A stretch of DNA of 64,000 nucleotides, from the NCBI GenBank assembly GCA_001423545.1, contig LMOK01000001.1:1054001-1118000 (forward strand), given 5' to 3'. The position numbers and the translations under genes were made by a program. Positions within the stretch are counted from its first letter, which is position 1, and each line of letters starts with the position of its first letter. The stretch comes from Orlajensenia sp001423545 (lineage in GTDB: Bacteria > Actinomycetota > Actinomycetes > Actinomycetales > Microbacteriaceae). Below are positions 33,102 through 41,724 of the stretch, one piece after another. The notes beneath the pieces were generated by a model. It did no database searches and was not told where the DNA came from. It was given only the letters and a program-made list of their open reading frames with translations.

Positions 33102-34232
33102 TCAGGGCCGGGTCGCCACCAGCGCGGCGACGGCCCGCGCCCAGCCCTCGGTCTGCGACTCGCCCGACAGTTCTGCGGCGGCAGCATCCGACGCCGCCTT
33201 CCAGCCCGCGACGACCGAGGGCGTCACGGTGTCGAGCACACGAGTGAGGTCTGCGACGGTGAACCCGTCGGCCACGGCCCCGAATCCGTGCGCGGCGAGA
33301 ACCCGGCTCATCTCGGGAGACGGACCGATGATCACGCCGAGCCTGGCCTGCACGTAGTCGAAGAACTTGTTCGGCAGGGCCCAGCGGTTGTTGAAGTTCA
33401 CCGGCGGCAGGATGTGGATGCCGACGTCGTGGGCGTTGAGGGTCTGCAGAAGGTCGTCGTAGGCGACGGGCTCGTGGAGGATGATCCGCCCGCTCGCCGC
33501 GGCACGGGCGCGCACCTCCTCGAGGAAGGCCGGGTCGTTCGGCGTCAGGTAGAGCGCGAGGACGACGTCGCTGCTGGTCGCCTCGACGGCGTCGAGGATC
33601 GCACCGATGTTGCGGTCTCGGAGGGCGGCACCCGAGTGCACGAGGCGCAGCGGCGACGATACGGGGGTGGGGGCGAGCTCGGCGTAGGGTGCCGCATTCG
33701 TCACGACCTCGGCACGGATGCCGAAGACGCGGGCGTACTCGTCGGCGATCCCCTGCCCCACCGTCGTGACCGAGGCCGCCTGCGTCACGAAGGTGCGGCA
33801 CATCCAGCGGATGAACGGCGCGACGAACACCCGCCAGCGCGGGAGGTCCTCCTTCTGGCGTGGTGCGTACTCGTGCAGGTCGGCGTGCACGCCGTGCACG
33901 GGCTTCAGCGAGAGCGCCAGCCCGACGGTGTCGACGTCGTCGGCGAGAACGACATCCCAGCTGGTGCCGCGAAGGGCGTCGACGACGAAGGCGATGGCCG
34001 GGTTCCCCCAGTACGCCGCGCTGAAGCGCCTCGTCGCCACCGCGAGCCTGTCGTACTTCCAGATCGCGAGCTCGTCGGGCACCCGGATGTGGCCGGCCAC
34101 TCCCTCGGGGGCCGGGCCGTGGCCGACGGTGTGCAGCTCATACTCCTCGGCGAACCGCCGCACCTGCTTCAGCACCCGGGCATCCGCTGCGATCGACGAG
34201 AACGAGATGATCAGCAGCCTGGGCCGGGTCAC
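33102..34232 (-). CDS. GT-B glycosyltransferase (tandem copy 2)
   Basis: The 376-aa protein begins RLLIISFSSIAADARVLKQV and ends with a donor-binding region FNNRWALPNKFFDYVQARLG. The same landmarks (LILSFSPIATDARLLKQV, FNNKLALPNKLFDYVQARLG) occur in the preceding gene, so the pair arose by tandem duplication and divergence. The fold looks like GT4/GT-B though the usual E-x7-E is not obvious. It is the last gene of the nine-gene operon and overlaps its neighbour by ATGA. Confidence 0.72.
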   Translation of the reverse strand: MTRPRLLIISFSSIAADARVLKQVRRFAEEYELHTVGHGPAPEGVAGHIRVPDELAIWKYDRLAVATRRFSAAYWGNPAIAFVVDALRGTSWDVVLADDVDTVGLALSLKPVHGVHADLHEYAPRQKEDLPRWRVFVAPFIRWMCRTFVTQAASVTTVGQGIADEYARVFGIRAEVVTNAAPYAELAPTPVSSPLRLVHSGAALRDRNIGAILDAVEATSSDVVLALYLTPNDPAFLEEVRARAAASGRIILHEPVAYDDLLQTLNAHDVGIHILPPVNFNNRWALPNKFFDYVQARLGVIIGPSPEMSRVLAAHGFGAVADGFTVADLTRVLDTVTPSVVAGWKAASDAAAAELSGESQTEGWARAVAALVATRP

Positions 34233-35365
34233 CGACGCTTCCTCTGCAGCTGATCACGGATGAGACGCTCCCACACGTCGACCTGACGATCGGCTCCGAG
34301 CTCCTCGGCGTGAGCGTCGGAACTGGCCTTGAACGCCGTGACGGACTCCACGGTCAGCCGTTCGATCGCCTCGCGGGTCGATTCGACGGTGAAGTCGTCC
34401 GCGACCTCTCCGATGCCGTAGTGCTCGACGTAGTACTCCATCTCCTGCGACGGCCCGATGACGACTCCGAGCCGGGCCTGCACGTAGTCGAAGAGCTTGT
34501 TCGGCAGCGCCAGCTTGTTGTTGAAGTTGATCGGCGGGAGCACGTGGATGCCGATGTCGTAGCCGTTCAGGGTCTCGCCGAGTCGGGCGTACGGAACCGG
34601 ATCGTGCACGGTGATGCGCGCCGAGGACGCCGCCAGGTCCTTGAGCTCCTGCAGGTACGGCGGGTCGTTGGGCGTGAGGAAGAAGTCGAGCGTCACGTCG
34701 GAGGACGCCGTCGCCACGGCCTCGGCCATCACGTGCAGGTTGCGGTTGCGCAGACACGCTCCGCTGTGCACGAGTCGGATCGGGGTGGAGACCGGTCCGG
34801 GCGTGGCCTCGGTGAAGGGGGCCGCGTTGGTGACCAGTTCGGCGCGGAAGCCGAAGTTGCGTTCGTACTCGTCGACGATCCCGCGACTGACGGTCGACCA
34901 CGACCATGCCTTGGTGACGTAGCGGCTGACGACCCAGGTGAACCACGGGGTGATCCGCTCGAACCAGGCGGGGTTGTCGTCGTGCAGGCGCGGGCTGTAC
35001 TCGTGCAGGTCGGCGAGAACGCCGTGGCGCGGCCTGAGCTTCACGGCGACGGGCACGGCCTCGACGTCATCGGCGATGGCGACGTCGAAGCGCCGCCCCT
35101 TCAGGCGCTCCCGCGACCAGCGCACGGCGGAGAGCCGCCAGTACGCCTGCCTGTAGCGCTTCAGCGTGATCAGCCGGCCGTCGAGGTCGTTGTACCTCTG
35201 GTCGTCGGGGATGCTGATGTGCTCGACGACGCCGGCAGGAGCCGGACCGTAGCCGCAGGTCGTCACGTCGAAGTCCCGGGTGAACCGCGAGACCTGCTTG
35301 AGGAGTCTGGCATCGGTCGCGATCGGCGAGAACGACAGGATGAGCATGGTGGGGCGTGTCGTCAT
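34229..35365 (-). CDS. GT-B glycosyltransferase (tandem copy 1)
   Basis: The 378-aa protein is a paralogue of the next gene. It shares the opening LSFSPIATDARLLKQVSRF, the VLADLHEYSPR stretch, VTNAAPFTE, RLVHSGACLRNRN and the C-terminal donor region. In both proteins the DLHEY(S/A)PR motif lies near one third of the length and may be catalytic. ATG 35365 overlaps the GT2 stop upstream, and its own stop overlaps the next ATG. Two near-equivalent enzymes in one operon suggest successive transfers of similar sugars. Confidence 0.72.
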   Translation of the reverse strand: MTTRPTMLILSFSPIATDARLLKQVSRFTRDFDVTTCGYGPAPAGVVEHISIPDDQRYNDLDGRLITLKRYRQAYWRLSAVRWSRERLKGRRFDVAIADDVEAVPVAVKLRPRHGVLADLHEYSPRLHDDNPAWFERITPWFTWVVSRYVTKAWSWSTVSRGIVDEYERNFGFRAELVTNAAPFTEATPGPVSTPIRLVHSGACLRNRNLHVMAEAVATASSDVTLDFFLTPNDPPYLQELKDLAASSARITVHDPVPYARLGETLNGYDIGIHVLPPINFNNKLALPNKLFDYVQARLGVVIGPSQEMEYYVEHYGIGEVADDFTVESTREAIERLTVESVTAFKASSDAHAEELGADRQVDVWERLIRDQLQRKRR

Positions 35366-36471
35366 GGGCTGGCGGTCCTCACTCTTTCTCGCTTGAGGAA
35401 GTACAGCAGGTAGCGGCGCAGGGTCGACTCGCGGTCGAGGCTGTGCAGCGGGTTCCTCGTGAGCCACCGTTCCCGGCGGCCGGCGGCCGACGGATGCCGC
35501 GCATCGGCGGTGACCCTGGCGACGGTCGGCTCGGCGAGCAGGCCGTCGAGGATGCGGCGGTCGGCGAGGTTGAACGGCACCAGCAGGCGCGGGGAGATCG
35601 CGATGAGACGTCGCAGCAGCGCCGCGAGGGCGGCGACCTCGTCGTCTCCGCGCCAGTGCTCGGGGAGCGGTCGGCTGCGCGCAGCCCCCACGACGCCGAC
35701 CCTGGCCAGCTTCACGGCGAGGGCCCGGCGGTGCGCGGCCGGCAGCCGAGACGGCAGTCCGTCGTCGAGCAGCCGGGTGATCGGCTCGAAGGTCTCCTCG
35801 ATCGGGAGCCTGGCATGCGTGGTGCGCTCGGCGGCGTCCACCCCGATCACGTAGCTCGGGGCGTCTCGCAGGAAGTCGATGCGGCGTCCGAGCGACCAGA
35901 GCGTGATGCCGAACTCGACATCCTCGCCGACGCGCATCCCCTCGATCATCCGGAGCCCGAGGCGACGCACCTCGGCGGTCTCGATCAGGCCGAGCGGTGC
36001 GGTGCGGTAGAACAGGCGGTCCTTCGCGGCATCCATCCGTCGCCGACGTCCGAGTCGCACCAGCGGGTTCGGCATCACGGTCTGGCCCTGGATCCGGATG
36101 CGCGCGATGGCGGCAGCCGGTCGCTCGGCGTCGACGTGGCGGAGCCATGCGCTCATCGCGCCCGGTTCGAGGAAGTCGTCGGAGCCCATGACGGCCACGT
36201 ACTCGGCGTCGGCGAGGTCGATGCCGTGGTTGAACGGGCCGGCCGGGCTCCTGATCCCGTCGGCGAAGGCCACGACCCGCCACGAGCCGTCGGGCACGTC
36301 CAGGGTGCCCAGGCGGCTCTCGAACGCCTCCGCGGGCAGGCCGTGGGCCACCACGGTGACGCGCACGCGCTCGCGAACGTCGGCATCCTGCAGCACCGAT
36401 GCGACGGCACGTTCGATCGGCCGTGCCTCGTCATGGCAGGCGATCACCACGTCGACGAACGGAGCGGTCAC
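35362..36471 (-). CDS. Glycosyltransferase family 2 (SPAGPFN group, copy 2)
   Basis: The 369-aa protein starts at GTG 36471, overlapping the ABC transporter stop (GTGA). It has VDVVIACHDEARPIERAV, RSPAGPFNHGIDLADAEYV and VMGSDDFLEPGAMSAW, matching the GT2 at 29797 in order and spacing, then KDRLFYRTAPLGLIE, also shared. The GT-A part occupies about residues 1-200. It probably adds a sugar to the lipid-linked glycan handled by the PglK-like transporter next door. The two SPAGPFN enzymes may act on related acceptors. Confidence 0.77.
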   Translation of the reverse strand: MTAPFVDVVIACHDEARPIERAVASVLQDADVRERVRVTVVAHGLPAEAFESRLGTLDVPDGSWRVVAFADGIRSPAGPFNHGIDLADAEYVAVMGSDDFLEPGAMSAWLRHVDAERPAAAIARIRIQGQTVMPNPLVRLGRRRRMDAAKDRLFYRTAPLGLIETAEVRRLGLRMIEGMRVGEDVEFGITLWSLGRRIDFLRDAPSYVIGVDAAERTTHARLPIEETFEPITRLLDDGLPSRLPAAHRRALAVKLARVGVVGAARSRPLPEHWRGDDEVAALAALLRRLIAISPRLLVPFNLADRRILDGLLAEPTVARVTADARHPSAAGRRERWLTRNPLHSLDRESTLRRYLLYFLKRERVRTASP

Positions 36472-38255
36472 GCCAGCCCCGCGAGGTGCGCCTGCTCCGC
36501 GAAGTTCGGCACTGCGGCCACGAGCTCGTCGAAGGTGCCCTGGGCGGCGATCGTGCCGTCCTGCATGAAGCAGATGAGCTCGCTCTGGCGGATGGTCGAG
36601 AGGCGGTGCGCCACCGACACGACGGTCACCTCGCCCTCGAGGGCGCGGATGGCGGCCGTCACGAGGGACTCGGTCTTGGTGTCGAGGGCGCTGGTCGCCT
36701 CGTCGAGCACCAGGATGAGCGGGTCGCTGTACAGGGCCCGGGCGATGCCGAGGCGCTGCCGCTGGCCGCCGGACAGCGCGAGGCCCCGTTCGCCGATCCG
36801 GCCCCGCATGCCGCCCTCGCGAGCGGCGACGGTGTCCCAGAGCTGAGCGCGTTCCAGGGCGCCGCGCACCTTGTCGAAGTCGATCTCGTGGTCGTCCCAG
36901 GCGAGTGCGACGTTCTGGGCGATGGTTCCGTCGAAGAGGGCGACGTCCTGCGGCACGTAGCCGACGCGCGAGCGCCAGGCGGCCAGCACGTCCTCGAGCT
37001 TGCGATCGTCGAGCATCATGCTGCCGCGCTGCGGCACGAGGAGACCGAGGAGCACGTCGATGATGGTCGACTTGCCGGCTCCGGATGCGCCGACGAAGGC
37101 CAGCGAGCTGCCGATGCGAACCTCGAGGTTGATGCCGTGCACGGCGGGCGTGTCCTCGTGGCCGGGGTAGGCGAAGGAGACGTCGGTGAGCACGAGCTTC
37201 TCGGGAGTGCCGACGATGGGGTCGTGGCCGAGGTTCTCGGCGACCTCGATGTGCACCTGCGACGCCTTGATGTCGAAGATCACCGACTGCACGTGCGGAA
37301 CGTTCGACGTCGTGGTCGTGATGATCGACTGGAATCCGGTGAGCGAGGGGATCAACCGGAAGCCGGCGACGGCGAACAGGGCCACCGATGCGAGGGCTGC
37401 GTCCATGCCACCGGTGAGCAGCCCGATGCCGCCGACGAGGATGAACCCGCCGACGAGGGCCGCGTTCAGCACGAAGCTCGGCAGCGAGGCCAGGAAGTTC
37501 ATGTTGGCGCGCGCCTTCGTGCTGAAGGAGCGGTTGTAGTTGACGACCTCGGCGATCTCCGCCGTCTTGTTCCTGAGGGTGATCTCCTTGAGCGCCTGCA
37601 CCATCTCGGTCATGAGCGCCGCGACCTTGAAGGAGTAGTCGCGTGAGACGCGACCGGCCTGCACCGACTTGCCGGAGACGACCCAGTACAGCAGGGCCAT
37701 GATGGCGCCGAGGTAGAGGATCGTGACGATGGCCGTGATGGGCTGTGCGACGAGGATGATCACCAGGATGAGCAGGAAGCTCACGATCAGGCCGGGCAAC
37801 TGCACGAGCGGCAGCAGGAATCCGCTGGTCGCGTTCGCGATGCCGACGTCGGCGATGCGCACGAGCTGCGAGGTGTTCCGGGCCAGGCGGTGCGTCCACG
37901 GCGCCTGGATGTAGGCGTTGAACAGTCGCCGCCCGATCTCCAGTTCGAAGCTCGCGAACTTGCGGGTGGCGAACCACTGCTGCACGATCGCCAGCACCGA
38001 CTTGGCCAGGATGAGGAACGCGACGGCGGAGAGGATCCAGACGTACGCGTCCTTCGGGATGGTGATGCCGATGACGGGCACGCGGATGGGGTTGCCGGTG
38101 AGCATGGGCGACAGCGACAGTGCGAGCAGCATGATGGCCGCGATGTCGAGGACGGCCAGGAGGCAGGAGATGGTGACGTAGCGCCACAGGTAGGAACGTG
38201 CGTCGTCCGGCAGCCACGGCAGGAGGTCGCTCAGCGTCTTCCGTACGAGCTTCAT
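36468..38255 (-). CDS. PglK-like ABC exporter (membrane and ATPase fused)
   Basis: The 595-aa half-transporter has six membrane segments in residues ~25-310 and an ATPase domain from ~350. Walker A is GASGAGKST (389-397), the signature is LSGGQRQRLGIARAL and Walker B is LILVLDEATSALD. Fused half-transporters of this type inside glycan operons resemble Campylobacter PglK/WlaB, which flips lipid-linked oligosaccharides. It is embedded between GT genes and overlaps the GT2 by GTGA, supporting a glycan substrate over a drug-export role. It probably works as a homodimer. Confidence 0.82.
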   Translation of the reverse strand: MKLVRKTLSDLLPWLPDDARSYLWRYVTISCLLAVLDIAAIMLLALSLSPMLTGNPIRVPVIGITIPKDAYVWILSAVAFLILAKSVLAIVQQWFATRKFASFELEIGRRLFNAYIQAPWTHRLARNTSQLVRIADVGIANATSGFLLPLVQLPGLIVSFLLILVIILVAQPITAIVTILYLGAIMALLYWVVSGKSVQAGRVSRDYSFKVAALMTEMVQALKEITLRNKTAEIAEVVNYNRSFSTKARANMNFLASLPSFVLNAALVGGFILVGGIGLLTGGMDAALASVALFAVAGFRLIPSLTGFQSIITTTTSNVPHVQSVIFDIKASQVHIEVAENLGHDPIVGTPEKLVLTDVSFAYPGHEDTPAVHGINLEVRIGSSLAFVGASGAGKSTIIDVLLGLLVPQRGSMMLDDRKLEDVLAAWRSRVGYVPQDVALFDGTIAQNVALAWDDHEIDFDKVRGALERAQLWDTVAAREGGMRGRIGERGLALSGGQRQRLGIARALYSDPLILVLDEATSALDTKTESLVTAAIRALEGEVTVVSVAHRLSTIRQSELICFMQDGTIAAQGTFDELVAAVPNFAEQAHLAGLA

Positions 38256-38325
38256 GGGCGCACGGCTCCGGATCTCTGGCAGGTGGGCATCGTGACAGTC
38301 TCCCACGGACCTGCTGGCGAAACGC

Positions 38326-39507
38326 TCACAGCCCGACCCCCAGGAAGCCGCCGATGACCTCGGCCGAGCGTCGCCCGTCGTGCACGGCGGCAGCGAACCC
38401 CGGGCCCGAGCGCGCGATGGCGGCGAAGCGCTCCCGATCATCGAGCACGGCGCGGAGCACGGTCTCGAGGTCGCCCGCCCGAGCCTCGACGACGGGCAGC
38501 GCCTGCCCCGTGGTCTCGAGCACCGTCGAGCGCACGGCATCCGACACGTGACTGACGACCAGACGCCCGGCAGCGAGGGCCTCGACGGCCGCGACGCCGT
38601 AGATGCCCAGGGAGAACTGGTCGAGCACGATGTCGGCCGATCCGTAGACCTCGGCCATGCGCTCGGCCGGCACTCCCCGCACCTCGCGGTACTCGATGAG
38701 GCCCTCGGCGTCGAGCCGCTGCACCGTCTCGGCGATGAGCTCGCTGCCCTTCAGGCCGGCGTTGCTCGGAGCGTGCACCACGACAGGCGTCTCGCGGGTC
38801 AGAGCCGGAAGCGATGCCGCCCCCGCCCAGTGTTCGACGTCGATCGCGACGGGCAGCCACGTGGCTGCGTCGGTGTAGGCGTGCAGGTCGGGGGTGGAGA
38901 CGAACACCGGAAGCCCACTGTCGCCGATGAGCGCGCGATTGCGCAGCGCCGTCTGCTCGAGGAGTGCCGTGTCGGGGTAGCGCCCGCCGTGGAAGGGCGA
39001 GTCGATCTCGGAGGCGGCGTGCTCGCTCGGCACGCGCAGGTCGCTTCCGTGGAACAGCAGGGCGACGGCGACGTCGTGTGCCCGCAGGCCGTCGATCTGC
39101 TCGAGCACGGTGCCCGAGGTGCCGAAGATGTGCCTGCCCGACTCGATGATGACGTGGGTGAAGCCGCGCGTCACAGCTTCCCGCTGCTCGCGCTGCCAGC
39201 GCCGGTTGCCGATGAAGAAGGCCGTCGGAACCGCATGGTCGGCCGGGAAGGCGAAGACGTCGCCGGGATTGCGATACATGAAGTCCACGGCGGACACGCC
39301 CGGAAGACGTTCGGCGGCACGGGCCCACGCCCAGCCCTGGCCTGCCGAGTTGACCGGGCCGATGAAGAGCCGTCGGGGAGCCTCGGCGGCGCGACTGACG
39401 CCGGCCTCCGCGACGGCCCGACGGCGGCCGGGCAGCACGAGATCGGCGACGGGTTCCGGCAGCTTCCTCGCGACGAGGCGGGCGCCGCGCACGAACACGC
39501 TGGTCAT
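38326..39507 (-). CDS. Glycosyltransferase, GT4-like C-terminal half
   Basis: The 393-aa protein has a basic N-terminus (VRGARLVARKLPEPV) and then RRLFIGPVNSAGQGWAWARA. The C-terminal part carries VVVHAPSNAGLKGSELI and VLDQFSLGIYGVAAVEALAAG, a weak GT4-type donor block. Its ATG overlaps the upstream GT4 stop (ATGA). A 70-base gap separates it from the ABC transporter gene. The family signature is weak, so glycosyltransferase is a good guess rather than a firm call. Confidence 0.65.
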   Translation of the reverse strand: MTSVFVRGARLVARKLPEPVADLVLPGRRRAVAEAGVSRAAEAPRRLFIGPVNSAGQGWAWARAAERLPGVSAVDFMYRNPGDVFAFPADHAVPTAFFIGNRRWQREQREAVTRGFTHVIIESGRHIFGTSGTVLEQIDGLRAHDVAVALLFHGSDLRVPSEHAASEIDSPFHGGRYPDTALLEQTALRNRALIGDSGLPVFVSTPDLHAYTDAATWLPVAIDVEHWAGAASLPALTRETPVVVHAPSNAGLKGSELIAETVQRLDAEGLIEYREVRGVPAERMAEVYGSADIVLDQFSLGIYGVAAVEALAAGRLVVSHVSDAVRSTVLETTGQALPVVEARAGDLETVLRAVLDDRERFAAIARSGPGFAAAVHDGRRSAEVIGGFLGVGL

Positions 39508-40712
39508 GATGCCGCTCCCTTCCCCGCCGAACCCGTGCGTGCGACGGCTTCGACGACGGATGCCGCCCCGCGCCCGGTCGCGGCGATCGAGGCGTTGTCG
39601 ATCGCCCACCGAGCGCGATCGTGGCGCGCCTGCGCACGGTCGACGTCCGAGGACTCGGCCGCCTCGAGGAGCAGTGCGGCGATGCCGTCGGCGACGGCGA
39701 CAGGGTCCCAGGAGACCGAGCGGCCGAGCGGGCCGGTCACTATTCCGGCCGACGGCCCGGTGCCTGCGAACAGCACCGGGGTGCCGCAGGCCAGGGCCGC
39801 GAAGATCTTGGTGGGCACGGCGAAGTCGTAGCCCTGGCCCGGCGTCAGGCTGACGGCGCCGACCTGGGCCGTGCGGAGGCGCACGGCGGCCTCGGCGGGC
39901 GGCACGGGACCGACGAAGTCGATCGAGTCCGGGGCGGTCCGGGCGGCGAGGGCGCGGAGATCCTCCCACGCCGTGCCCTGCCCGACGTAGACGAGGCGCG
40001 CATCCGGCACGCCCTCGAGGATCCGGGGCATGGCGCGCACGAAGACGTCGGCGCCCTGCCACTCACTGGTCGTTCCGGCGTAGACGATGGTCGGGCGCTG
40101 TGCCGACCCGGCATCCGTCGCGTCGTGCTGCGCACCGTCGGGCGTGAACACCGTGGTGTCGACGCCGTTGCGCACGACGACGACGTGATCGCGCCCGGAG
40201 ATGTCCCGCACGCGCTCGGCGACGCCGTCGCTCACGGCGATCACCGACCGGGCACCCCGGTACGCCGCACGCTCAAACGCCCGGAGCACCCGCACCACCC
40301 AGGCCGGAGAGCCCGCGGTGGCCGCGGCATCCGACCACACGTCAGCGGCGTAGTAGACGTACGGCTCCCGGCGGAGCGCGGCTGCCAGGCGCACGACGAC
40401 GCCCGTCGTGGGTGGGGGTTCGACGACGACGGCGTCGGCCCGGCGCGAGAACAGCAGCCGGAACAGCAGCGGACCGTCGAAGCTCAGGTACTGCACGTAG
40501 CCACGGAGCTGACCGCGGGAATCGCGGAGCACGGGAGCACGACGCACGCGCACCGCACCGTCGGCATCGGGCGCGAGGCCGGCCGGTGCGGCCGAGGTCA
40601 GCACCTCGACCTCGTGCCCGTTCGCGACCAAGGCCTCGGCGAGGGCGCGCAGCCTGAAGGCGGCGGCTGCGGCCTCGGGTTGATAGATGCGCGTCGCGAT
40701 GCGGATGCGCAC
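39504..40712 (-). CDS. Glycosyltransferase family 4 (WcaI-like)
   Basis: The 402-aa GT-B protein begins RIRIATRIYQPEAAAAAFRLRALAEAL, close to WcaI/WbuB-type enzymes, and has YYAADVWSDAA, VVVRNGVDTTVF, IVYAGTTSEWQGADVFV and a degenerate donor block AVPTKIFAALACGTPVLF. The PTKIFAALACG form is shared with GTs that use UDP-sugar donors in O-antigen and fucosaminyl transfer. It starts at GTG 40712, four bases after the WlbA-like gene. Being directly behind the Wlb trio, it may transfer the diacetamido sugar. Confidence 0.77.
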   Translation of the reverse strand: MRIRIATRIYQPEAAAAAFRLRALAEALVANGHEVEVLTSAAPAGLAPDADGAVRVRRAPVLRDSRGQLRGYVQYLSFDGPLLFRLLFSRRADAVVVEPPPTTGVVVRLAAALRREPYVYYAADVWSDAAATAGSPAWVVRVLRAFERAAYRGARSVIAVSDGVAERVRDISGRDHVVVVRNGVDTTVFTPDGAQHDATDAGSAQRPTIVYAGTTSEWQGADVFVRAMPRILEGVPDARLVYVGQGTAWEDLRALAARTAPDSIDFVGPVPPAEAAVRLRTAQVGAVSLTPGQGYDFAVPTKIFAALACGTPVLFAGTGPSAGIVTGPLGRSVSWDPVAVADGIAALLLEAAESSDVDRAQARHDRARWAIDNASIAATGRGAASVVEAVARTGSAGKGAAS

Positions 40713-40716
40713 GGCG

Positions 40717-41724
40717 TCAGATCCCGGACTGCGCCGACGCGTCCTGTGCCGACGCCTGCTGGGCCGACGCGATGGCCGCCTCCACGAGTTCGAGGGTGCG
40801 CATGCCGTCCTCCATGGTCACGACGTCGGTCTCCAGACCGAGGACGGCGTCGCGGAAGGCCTCGTGCTCGACCCGGAGCGGCTCGCGCTTGGCCAGGGCG
40901 AAGCGGGTGACGTCACCCTCGCTCACGCCGCGGAACGCCGAGACCGACTCCCACTCGGTGGGGAAGGTTCCGTTCTTGTAGTGCGTGAGGTCGCCGCTGG
41001 AGGTGTCGGCGACGAACGCGCCGAGCTCGCCGGTGACGATGGTCACGCGCTCCTTCATCGGGCTCAGCCAGTTGACCGTGTGGCTGACGATCACGCCGTT
41101 CTCCAGCGTGCCGACCATGATGATCATGTCCTCGTGGGCGCGACCGCTCTTGTGCACGGTGCGGGCCGTGATGTCGCGGTAGCGCGACTGGGCGACCCAG
41201 GCAGTCAGGTCGACGTCGTGGGAGCCGAGGTCCTTCGCGACTCCGACGTCGGCGATGCGTGACGGGAACGGCCCCTGACGGCGCGTGGCGATCTGGTAGA
41301 TGTCGCCGAGTTCGCCCGCGGCGACGCGCTTGCGCAGTTCCTGCAGGGCGGGGTTGAAACGCTCGATGTGGCCGACGGCGCCGACGAGTCCGCGTGAGGC
41401 GAAGGCGTCCACCATGCGACGACCGGCCTCGACGGAGTGGGCGATCGGCTTCTCGACCAGGGTGTGCACGCCGGCGTCGGCGAGCTTCAGGGCGGCATCC
41501 TCGTGGAAGGCCGTGGGCACGGCGACGACGGCGATGTCGATGCCCGCGGCGATGAGTTCGTCGACGTTCGAGAGAACGCTCAGCTCGCCGGCGACGTTGT
41601 GGGGGTCTCCGCCGGGGTCGGCGATCGCCACGAGGTCGACACCGGGCAGCTCACGCAGCACGCGGGCGTGGTGACGGCCCATCATGCCGATGCCGAGCAG
41701 GCCGGCGCGCAGGTTGCCGGCCAT
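40717..41724 (-). CDS. Gfo/Idh/MocA oxidoreductase (WlbA/WbpB-like)
   Basis: The 335-aa protein has the Rossmann motif GLLGIGMMGRHHARV and the family motif EKPIAHS (E91-K92-P93), followed by GHIERFNPAL. The GHIERFNP block and the aminotransferase/acetyltransferase neighbours match WlbA/WbpB, which oxidises C3 of UDP-GlcNAcA to the 3-keto sugar. Its ATG overlaps the aminotransferase stop by one base (TGATG). The C-terminal tail is a low-complexity Ala/Gln/Ser run. Substrate identity is inferred from neighbours. Confidence 0.8.
   Translation of the reverse strand: MAGNLRAGLLGIGMMGRHHARVLRELPGVDLVAIADPGGDPHNVAGELSVLSNVDELIAAGIDIAVVAVPTAFHEDAALKLADAGVHTLVEKPIAHSVEAGRRMVDAFASRGLVGAVGHIERFNPALQELRKRVAAGELGDIYQIATRRQGPFPSRIADVGVAKDLGSHDVDLTAWVAQSRYRDITARTVHKSGRAHEDMIIMVGTLENGVIVSHTVNWLSPMKERVTIVTGELGAFVADTSSGDLTHYKNGTFPTEWESVSAFRGVSEGDVTRFALAKREPLRVEHEAFRDAVLGLETDVVTMEDGMRTLELVEAAIASAQQASAQDASAQSGI

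Noticed and set aside
35362..38217. 951-codon minus-strand frame spanning two genes
   Set aside because: Only the part from GTG 36471 is real (GT2). Upstream it runs out of frame through the ABC transporter gene, whose own frame has intact Walker motifs.
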